The position numbers and the translations under genes were made by a program. A stretch of 64,000 nt of DNA, from the NCBI GenBank assembly GCA_020633235.1, contig JACKEA010000004.1, positions 372,001 to 436,000 on the forward strand, given 5' to 3'. Below, in pieces: positions 58,964-64,000 of this stretch; within the stretch, counting starts at the first letter, position 1, and each line of letters begins with the position of its first letter. The notes under the pieces are model-generated. The model searched no databases. It saw nothing but the letters and a program-made list of their open reading frames with translations, and had not been told where the DNA came from. The stretch comes from Polyangiaceae bacterium. GTDB taxonomy: Bacteria > Myxococcota_A > Polyangia > Polyangiales > Polyangiaceae.

Positions 58964-58989
58964 CGCGAGGTACCGCGGCGCACCGACAT
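58964..58989 (-). repeat. REP-like palindromic element, copy N
   Basis: On the minus strand it reads ATGTCGGTGCGCCGCGG then TACCTCGCG. It lies between divergent genes, one of the few copies not following a stop codon. Confidence 0.75.
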
Positions 58990-59015
58990 GATCGCGGTAG
59001 TGCTACTCTTGCTCG

Positions 59016-61169
59016 GTGATCGCCATCAAGAGCTGGGGCCTTGGACTTTCGGTCGTCGTCGCGTTGGGGGCTGCGGTTGCATGCTCCAGCGGAGCGAGTA
59101 GCTCGCCATCGGGAACCGGGGGTGGGGGCGGTAGCAGCGGCAGCGATGCCGGGAACGACTCCGCGACGGGCGGCTCTTCGGCCACCGGCGGCGGCGGTTC
59201 GGGCGGCATCGGAGCGACGGGCGGCAGCGGCGGCACGGCGGCGGCGGACGCGGGCAGCGATGCGCCGACGGGATGCAGCGGCAACACGGACTGCGCCAAC
59301 GATCCGGGCGGTCCGGTGTGCGACACCAGCACGGGACAGTGCGTGGGCTGCTTGGCGCCCTCGGACTGTCCCTCGGGGCAGTACTGCGACCTCACGAACC
59401 ACACCTGCAACGCGGGCTGCGACGAAGCGGGGGACTGCACGGCGCCGACGCCAATGTGCGATACCACCAGCAATCAGTGCGCGGAGTGCCTGATCGACAC
59501 GGACTGCCCCAGCGGTCAGATCTGCGCGGGGGGAGCGTGCGCGGTGGGCTGCTCCGTGAGCCAACCGTGCCAGGCCGGCAACGAAACTTGCTGCAGCGGC
59601 AGCTGTCACGACGTGAGCAGCGACATCAACGACTGCGGTGCGTGCGGCACCAAGTGTCCGAGCTATGCGAACGCTGCCAGCACCTGCAGCAGCGGCCAGT
59701 GCGGCATGGGTCCATGCGCTGCGGGATTCGCCGACTGCAATCAGAACACTGCGGACGGCTGCGAGCACAACGTCACGCAGAACGGCCCGTGCGCCTGCAC
59801 CCCGGGACAGAGCACCAGCTGCTACGACGGGCCGGCCGGCACCGAGGGCAAGGGCATTTGCAAGGCGGGCACCAAGACCTGCGACCCGAGCGGCACCAAG
59901 TACGGGCCTTGCCTGAACCAGGTGTTCCCGTTGGCCGAGGTGTGTGCCAACAACGTGGATGACGACTGCGACGGCGTGGTGGACAACGTGCCGGACGTGG
60001 ACGGCGACGGCTGGACCGCGTGCAATGGGGACTGCTGCGAGGACACTTCGCAGTGTGGCAATCCGAACCTGGTGAATCCAGGCGCCTACGAGTTCCCGGG
60101 CAACTCCGTGGACGACGACTGCGACGGCACCGTGGACAACGCCGTGACCGCCTGCGACACGGGCCTGACGAGCAACTCGGCCAATGGCCTCGACTACGCC
60201 AAGGCCATCGACTTGTGCCAGACCACGACCGAGAATCCGCCCATTGCGCAGAAGAAGTGGGGCGTGATCAGCGCCACCTTCTATCGTGCCAACGGCGCGG
60301 GCACTCCGGCCGCCAACTCGCGCTCCATCCGCTCCGGCTACGGCAGCGGCGTCACCCCGCTGTTGGGCCAGAAGCTGGCGGCGCTGTCCACCGGCGTGGC
60401 GGCGGCCCAGGCTTCGCCCAACAACACGAGCCCGGCCTACGCCGCGTTCCAGGGCGGACAGAACATGGGCACCACCAGCCCGGTGCCCTCGGACTGGCTG
60501 AGCGCCAACGGCAACAACTTCCCGAACGCGCCCGGTTGTCCGGATCCGCAGGGCGGCACCACCGCCAACGATCCGATCATGCTGAAGCTCCGGATCCGAG
60601 TGCCGACCAACGCGAAGTCGTTCAACGTGAGCTCCTTCTTCTACTCCAGCGAGTATCCGGAGTGGGTGTGCAGCGCGTTCAACGACTTCTTCCTCACCCT
60701 GCTCGATTCGAGCTTCGTGCCGGGCCCGGGGGAGACGGCGAACCCTGCCGACAAGAACCTGGCGTTCTACGACACCGGCTCCGCCAAGTATCCGGTGGGC
60801 GTGAACCTCGCGTTCGGCAACACCGGCCTGTTCAAGGCCTGCCTCAACGGCCCCACTGGCTGCGGTGGCGGTTCCGTGGCGGGAAACACCAGCACCTGCA
60901 CCGGCATCACACAGCTGCTCGGTACCGGCTTTGACGTGTTGAACCCGCCGTCGCAGTTCCTGAACGACCCCGGGTGGTGCGGATCGAGCAACCGCGCCGG
61001 CGGCGGCACTGGTTGGCTGAAGACCGCCGGCAACGTGAAGCCGGGCGAGACCATCGAGATCCGCTTCGTGATCTGGGACACGGGGGATCCTTGGTACGAC
61101 TCCCTGGTGCTGCTCGATCGCTTCGAGTGGGCCGTGACCGCGAGCACGCCGGGTACGACCGACGGCTGA
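59016..61169 (+). CDS. Cys-rich surface lipoprotein with MopE-like motifs and choice-of-anchor L domain
   Basis: The 717-residue protein has the lipobox region GLGLSVVVALGAAVACSSG, a Gly/Ser/Ala linker (about 28-80) and a Cys-rich region with repeats (DCPSGQYCDLTNHTC, DTDCPSGQICAGGACAVGC). Two MopE-type metal-binding motifs follow (NNVDDDCDGVVDN, NSVDDDCDGTVDN, with DVDGDGW between). Residues about 385-710 match the choice-of-anchor L domain (NSRSIRSGYGSGVTPLLGQ, FYSSEYPEWVCSAFNDFF, IEIRFVIWDTGDPWYDSLV). It is a typical Polyangia cell-surface protein, likely binding metals and adhering to surfaces or prey. Confidence 0.88.
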   Translation: MIAIKSWGLGLSVVVALGAAVACSSGASSSPSGTGGGGGSSGSDAGNDSATGGSSATGGGGSGGIGATGGSGGTAAADAGSDAPTGCSGNTDCANDPGGPVCDTSTGQCVGCLAPSDCPSGQYCDLTNHTCNAGCDEAGDCTAPTPMCDTTSNQCAECLIDTDCPSGQICAGGACAVGCSVSQPCQAGNETCCSGSCHDVSSDINDCGACGTKCPSYANAASTCSSGQCGMGPCAAGFADCNQNTADGCEHNVTQNGPCACTPGQSTSCYDGPAGTEGKGICKAGTKTCDPSGTKYGPCLNQVFPLAEVCANNVDDDCDGVVDNVPDVDGDGWTACNGDCCEDTSQCGNPNLVNPGAYEFPGNSVDDDCDGTVDNAVTACDTGLTSNSANGLDYAKAIDLCQTTTENPPIAQKKWGVISATFYRANGAGTPAANSRSIRSGYGSGVTPLLGQKLAALSTGVAAAQASPNNTSPAYAAFQGGQNMGTTSPVPSDWLSANGNNFPNAPGCPDPQGGTTANDPIMLKLRIRVPTNAKSFNVSSFFYSSEYPEWVCSAFNDFFLTLLDSSFVPGPGETANPADKNLAFYDTGSAKYPVGVNLAFGNTGLFKACLNGPTGCGGGSVAGNTSTCTGITQLLGTGFDVLNPPSQFLNDPGWCGSSNRAGGGTGWLKTAGNVKPGETIEIRFVIWDTGDPWYDSLVLLDRFEWAVTASTPGTTDG

Positions 61170-61197
61170 GCGGCACGCCGTTCAACAGACGCTCTCG

Positions 61198-62340
61198 ATG
61201 AGCAAGCGCCGCCGCATCCTCGTGGGCATCGCCGTCGCCGTGCCGGTGCTCGTCGGCGGGCTGTGGATCGCCATCCACCGCGTTCCGTGGCTCGGGCCGA
61301 TGCTCGCGGACGGGCTGCGCGCCGTGGTGGGCGCCAAAGCCGTGGAGAAGCTCGAGCGCTTCGCCTACGGCGTCGAGGATCGCGCCAACCGCTCGCTGCG
61401 CGCAGGAGAAGCACCCACCACGCGCTGGGCGGTCCCCAGCGCGAGCGCCCCCGCGGTGGCGGATGCCGGCCGCGTGCCCGCGTTCTCGTTGGAGAGCGTG
61501 GGGGCCATGCACGAGAAGGTGAGCACCGAGGCGGACGGCGTCTGGGTTCCCATCGAGGATCCGCTGCGCCCGAAGGCACCCGCCGTGATGCTCAAGACGC
61601 TGGTGCATCCGGACGCGGCGCGCTCCTGGGCGGAGATCTTCGTGGTGGCCCTGCCCGTGAAGCGCATACGCCTCCATCTGGTTCCGGGGACGCGTGAGCC
61701 CCACGCCAACGCGCCGGGCGCCAAGGAAGTGAAGCGACCGGGGCTCATCGCCGAGAGCGACCACGACCGGCTGCTCGCGGCCTTCAACGGCGGTTTCAAG
61801 ACCGTGCACGGTGCCTACGGTCTCGGCATCGACGGCCACACGGTGGCGTTGCCGCGCCCACTGTCGTGCACGGTGTTCGCGACCCAAGAGGGCGAGATCG
61901 GCATCGACACCTGGAAGCAGATCGCCGATCGGGAGGCGAGCTTCGCCTGGTGGCGCCAGACGCCGCCCTGCGTCTACGAAGACGGCCGCATGCACGGATC
62001 ACTGTGGGATCCGGAGACTCGGGGCTGGGGCGCCGCCCTCGGCGGCGAGACCGTCATTCGTCGTTCGGCCATCGCCCTCCGCAAGGATCGTCAGGTGCTG
62101 TACGTGGGCGTGAGCAACCACACCACGGCCCGCGCCATGGCCGACGGAATGCACCACGTGGGCGGCGACACCGTCGCCCAGCTGGACGTGAACTGGTCGT
62201 TCCCCAAATTCGTCGTGTTCGAAAAGGCCGAGGGAGCGCTGACGGCGAAATCCGTGTTCGACGGCTTCAAGATCGAAGACGGCGAGTTTCTGAAGCAGCC
62301 CTCCGTGCGCGACTTCTTCTACGTGACCTTGGCGCCATGA
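61198..62340 (+). CDS. Phosphodiester glycosidase (NAGPA) family protein
   Basis: The 380-residue protein has an N-terminal membrane helix (ILVGIAVAVPVLVGGLWIAI) and then a NAGPA-type domain from about residue 130: LKTLVHPDAARSWAEI, LLAAFNGGFKTVHGAYG, HTVALPRPLSCTVFATQEGE, LRKDRQVLYVGVSNH and HHVGGDTVAQLDVNWSFPKF. The domain removes phosphodiester-linked N-acetylglucosamine in mammals. Bacterial members act on envelope polysaccharides. It starts 29 bp after the surface lipoprotein gene and probably belongs to the same transcript. Confidence 0.82.
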   Translation: MSKRRRILVGIAVAVPVLVGGLWIAIHRVPWLGPMLADGLRAVVGAKAVEKLERFAYGVEDRANRSLRAGEAPTTRWAVPSASAPAVADAGRVPAFSLESVGAMHEKVSTEADGVWVPIEDPLRPKAPAVMLKTLVHPDAARSWAEIFVVALPVKRIRLHLVPGTREPHANAPGAKEVKRPGLIAESDHDRLLAAFNGGFKTVHGAYGLGIDGHTVALPRPLSCTVFATQEGEIGIDTWKQIADREASFAWWRQTPPCVYEDGRMHGSLWDPETRGWGAALGGETVIRRSAIALRKDRQVLYVGVSNHTTARAMADGMHHVGGDTVAQLDVNWSFPKFVVFEKAEGALTAKSVFDGFKIEDGEFLKQPSVRDFFYVTLAP

Positions 62341-62437
62341 TGTTGGCCCCTTCGAGGCGCCAACCAGCCCCAGTGCTCACCTGAGTCGGTCCTCTCTCGC
62401 AAAGCGGCGGCCCAGCAACGATCTTCCCACCAGGTGG

Positions 62438-62466
62438 CTTGTCGGTTCGGCGCGGAATCAGCGCGC
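62438..62466 (+). repeat. REP-like palindromic element, copy O
   Basis: CTTGTCGGTTCGGCGCGG then AATCAGCGCG, with a 4-bp stem CGCG/CGCG. It lies between convergent genes, 97 nt after the glycosidase stop. Confidence 0.65.
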
Positions 62467-62477
62467 GCACATCCCGC

Positions 62478-62921
62478 CTATCGTGGTACGAGCAACGCCA
62501 GTGCGCGCCGAAGCAGCTCTTGTAACGAAAGGGTGCGAGCTTCTCGAGCGAGCTTTTCCGTTGCCTTCTTGGCTTCGCCCTTCTTGAAGCCTTGGCTCGT
62601 GAGCGCCAAGAGGAGCTTGTCTTGCTTCTCCCGCGCCTCGGCGTCCTCGGTGTCCGAGCGCCTTCGCTGACGAAGGCGCATCTTCTCTTCCACGTGCTTT
62701 CTGCCGAAGGTCTTCTTGGCCGCATTCAAATTGTGGCTTGCACAAAAGATCCGACCATTGGACGCGCCATCGCCACCACCGATGCCAGTGGCTTCGATGT
62801 GGTCGTACTGGAGAAACGCCTTCGCCGTGCAGCGCACGCCAGACTCCGACACGAAGCAGCACTGGGCGCCGTCGCGCTCGTACACCTCGCGCCGGTCGAT
62901 TTCGGCGAGGTGCGCGACCAA
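62478..62921 (-). CDS. HNH endonuclease, apparently N-terminally truncated
   Basis: The coding frame begins at a TTG and contains REVYERDGAQCCFVSESGVRC, AFLQYDHIEATGIGGGDGAS and IFCASHNLNAAKKTFG (HNH with Cys pairs). The C-terminal LLLALTSQGFKKGEAKKATE is the helix-hairpin module that usually closes this Polyangia HNH family. Full-length relatives carry a long N-terminal region. Here the frame stays open upstream only to a TGA near 63010, where the next gene ends. I suspect a remnant, but a short active nuclease is possible. Confidence 0.6.
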   Translation of the reverse strand: MVAHLAEIDRREVYERDGAQCCFVSESGVRCTAKAFLQYDHIEATGIGGGDGASNGRIFCASHNLNAAKKTFGRKHVEEKMRLRQRRRSDTEDAEAREKQDKLLLALTSQGFKKGEAKKATEKLAREARTLSLQELLRRALALLVPR

Positions 62922-63008
62922 GTGCGCGGTCGCTTTGCGCCGAGCGGCGTTGGCGACGACCGCGCTGGACGGTGAACAGTGGGTATAGACTACATGCGCG
63001 GGACGACG

Positions 63009-63521
63009 TCAGAACGTCAGCTTCAGTCCGCGCGCAACGCCTTCCGTGACGGCATCGGTCACGCGGTAGCGCTTGTACTGGTGCCACCCGGGAGTCGTCT
63101 TTCGGACTCGAGCAACGACTCGCTTGGCCCAGGAAACGAGCTCGGCAGGCTTCGGGACAAGTCCCCCTCCGTCGACCACAAGGCACTGGCCATGGAATGA
63201 GACGTTTCCCTGTCCCAGCTCGTTGTCCCTCCGAAACAGGCACCTCGAGTAGGAAAGCACCGGTGAGCTCATGGCGTCGATTCCAAGCAGCGCGCGTCCG
63301 TTCGTCTGATAGGAGACGTAGCGCACACTCTCCAGGTATGGGCGGAGCGTGAGGAACACCCGGGCCGGATTCTCACTTTCGATGAGCTCGCGCGGCGCAG
63401 TCGCCGCGACGCGATCCGGTGCTTCGAGCGGCAGCGCGACGACGCGCGTGTCCCTTTCGAGGAAACGCAGGAAGTCGTCCTCCTCCTCCGGCAACCACCA
63501 GAATGTTGCGGTGACGGCCAC
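63009..63521 (-). CDS. Hypothetical protein
   Basis: GTG at 63521 gives 170 residues (TATFWWLPEEEDDFLRFLER ... EGVARGLKLTF). FLTLRPYLESVRYVSYQTNG, LGIDAMSSPVLSYSRCLFRR and FHGQCLVVDGGGLVPKPAEL are visible, but no family is recognised. Proteins of this type often follow Uma2-like genes in Polyangia-like genomes as here (start 14 bp after the Uma2 stop). The frame is open to 63953 but overlaps the Uma2 gene there. Confidence 0.5.
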   Translation of the reverse strand: MAVTATFWWLPEEEDDFLRFLERDTRVVALPLEAPDRVAATAPRELIESENPARVFLTLRPYLESVRYVSYQTNGRALLGIDAMSSPVLSYSRCLFRRDNELGQGNVSFHGQCLVVDGGGLVPKPAELVSWAKRVVARVRKTTPGWHQYKRYRVTDAVTEGVARGLKLTF

Positions 63522-63534
63522 GCGGGGAAATTCG

Positions 63535-64000
63535 CTACGGCCACCACGCGGAGACATCCAGCCCGACTTCGGCAAACGGCTCGATGTGGGCATCGAGCTC
63601 GTCTCCCCAGACCCCGAGCTCCACCCATCGGCCGGATTCGAGTCGATAGGCCGTGAGGGTTCGGGCCTCCAAATCGACGAGCCAGTGGAACGGAACGCCG
63701 ACGCTCGCGTAGTAGGGCTTCTTGACGAGCAGATTGTGCCGTCGCGTAGACGGAGACAGGATCTCACACACCCAATCTGGGACGATGGTGATGGCGGTGT
63801 CCCGAGGCAACTCGGCGAGCCGCTCGCGACGCCAGCCTGCGAGATCGGGTGCGATCTCCGGAGTGTTCGCCAGTTCGATGCCCGGCTCCGGCAGGATCCA
63901 CCAGCCTCCCGGGCCCCCGGCACCACGCCGAAACGGTCCACGCAGATCGGCACCGATGCCGAGCACGACGTCTTGATGTGCTCCCCGCGGCCGGGTCATC
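63535..64000 (-). CDS. Uma2-family (PD-(D/E)XK-like) nuclease, cut by right edge
   Basis: The sequence RGPFRRGAGGPGGWWILPEP, PDLAGWRRERLAELP, VPDWVCEILSPSTRRHNLL, KKPYYASVGVPFHWLVDLEA and RTLTAYRLESGRW matches Uma2/DUF820 proteins, which have a PD-(D/E)XK-like fold (Asp in PDLAGW, Glu in CEILSP, Lys in KKPYY). The ATG at 63999 is at the window edge and probably internal: family members have about 40 further residues, so the real start lies outside. These proteins are numerous in some genomes and mobile; their biological role is not settled. Confidence 0.8.
   Translation of the reverse strand, partial: MTRPRGAHQDVVLGIGADLRGPFRRGAGGPGGWWILPEPGIELANTPEIAPDLAGWRRERLAELPRDTAITIVPDWVCEILSPSTRRHNLLVKKPYYASVGVPFHWLVDLEARTLTAYRLESGRWVELGVWGDELDAHIEPFAEVGLDVSAWWP

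Noticed and set aside
57600..58991. Open frames starting with MSVRRGT-like sequences
   Set aside because: Several apparent starts share MS[VLG]RRGT only because the palindromic repeat contains TTGTCGGTCCGCCGCGG. They are not a protein family.

Overview
This window is GC-rich and carries a myxobacterial gene set. It has four eukaryote-type Ser/Thr protein kinases, a member of the myxobacteria-restricted DUF2378/TIGR02265 family, many small lipoproteins with Gly/Ser/Ala-rich linkers after the lipobox, Cys-rich MopE-like and RCC1-like surface proteins, and several one- and two-component regulators. The best guess is Myxococcota, class Polyangia (Sorangium/Polyangium side). This rests on gene content, because no marker gene for species identification is present.

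Layout. 1-5.97 kb: end of a family 2 glycosyltransferase, a response regulator, a NarX/NarL-like kinase-regulator pair, then aguB-aguA (agmatine to putrescine) and rsgA. 6-12.6 kb: a 5'-truncated GFA gene, a DUF2378 protein, a GNAT-like protein, lipoproteins, a LysM/hydrolase-like protein and a Rieske protein. 12.6-23.5 kb: a large GT-C-type membrane protein, a Ser/Thr kinase, a membrane sulfatase-like enzyme, an aldo/keto reductase, a frameshifted zinc-ribbon membrane protein and two LuxR-type regulators. 23.5-29 kb: a beta-propeller/phosphoesterase lipoprotein, an array of 17-bp repeats, a Y1 (RAYT-like) transposase, tRNA-Leu(TAG) followed by 85-bp tandem repeats that copy its 3' end, and a 20-bp tandem array. 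29-36 kb: a Hint-domain lipoprotein, a kinase, a phosphatase, a VTT membrane protein, an acyl-CoA dehydrogenase and a radical SAM protein. 36-41.8 kb: a tight four-gene signalling operon (HTH-REC regulator, PilZ-like/methyltransferase fusion, double-kinase hybrid sensor, REC-kinase) resembling the Ralstonia phc quorum-sensing cassette. 41.8-44.7 kb: RNB exoribonuclease, DNA methyltransferase and PD-(D/E)XK nuclease in one direction, a likely restriction-modification pair. 44.8-64 kb: two kinases, a DevBCA-type exporter, an orphan FliI/SctN-type ATPase, many lipoproteins, a phosphodiester glycosidase, an HNH remnant and a Uma2-family protein cut by the right edge.

The most striking non-gene signal is a dispersed palindromic repeat of about 25-30 bp. 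It has a 5' box ATTGTCGG followed by a GC stem-loop whose arms covary between copies. I count about 18 copies. Most sit immediately after stop codons, often exactly filling the gap between convergent genes. Two sites carry inverted pairs, one copy lies in frame inside the radical SAM gene, and one sits at the broken 5' end of the GFA gene. With a RAYT-like transposase in the same window, this looks like an undescribed REP/RAYT-type family. The phc-like operon is the second main point of interest.
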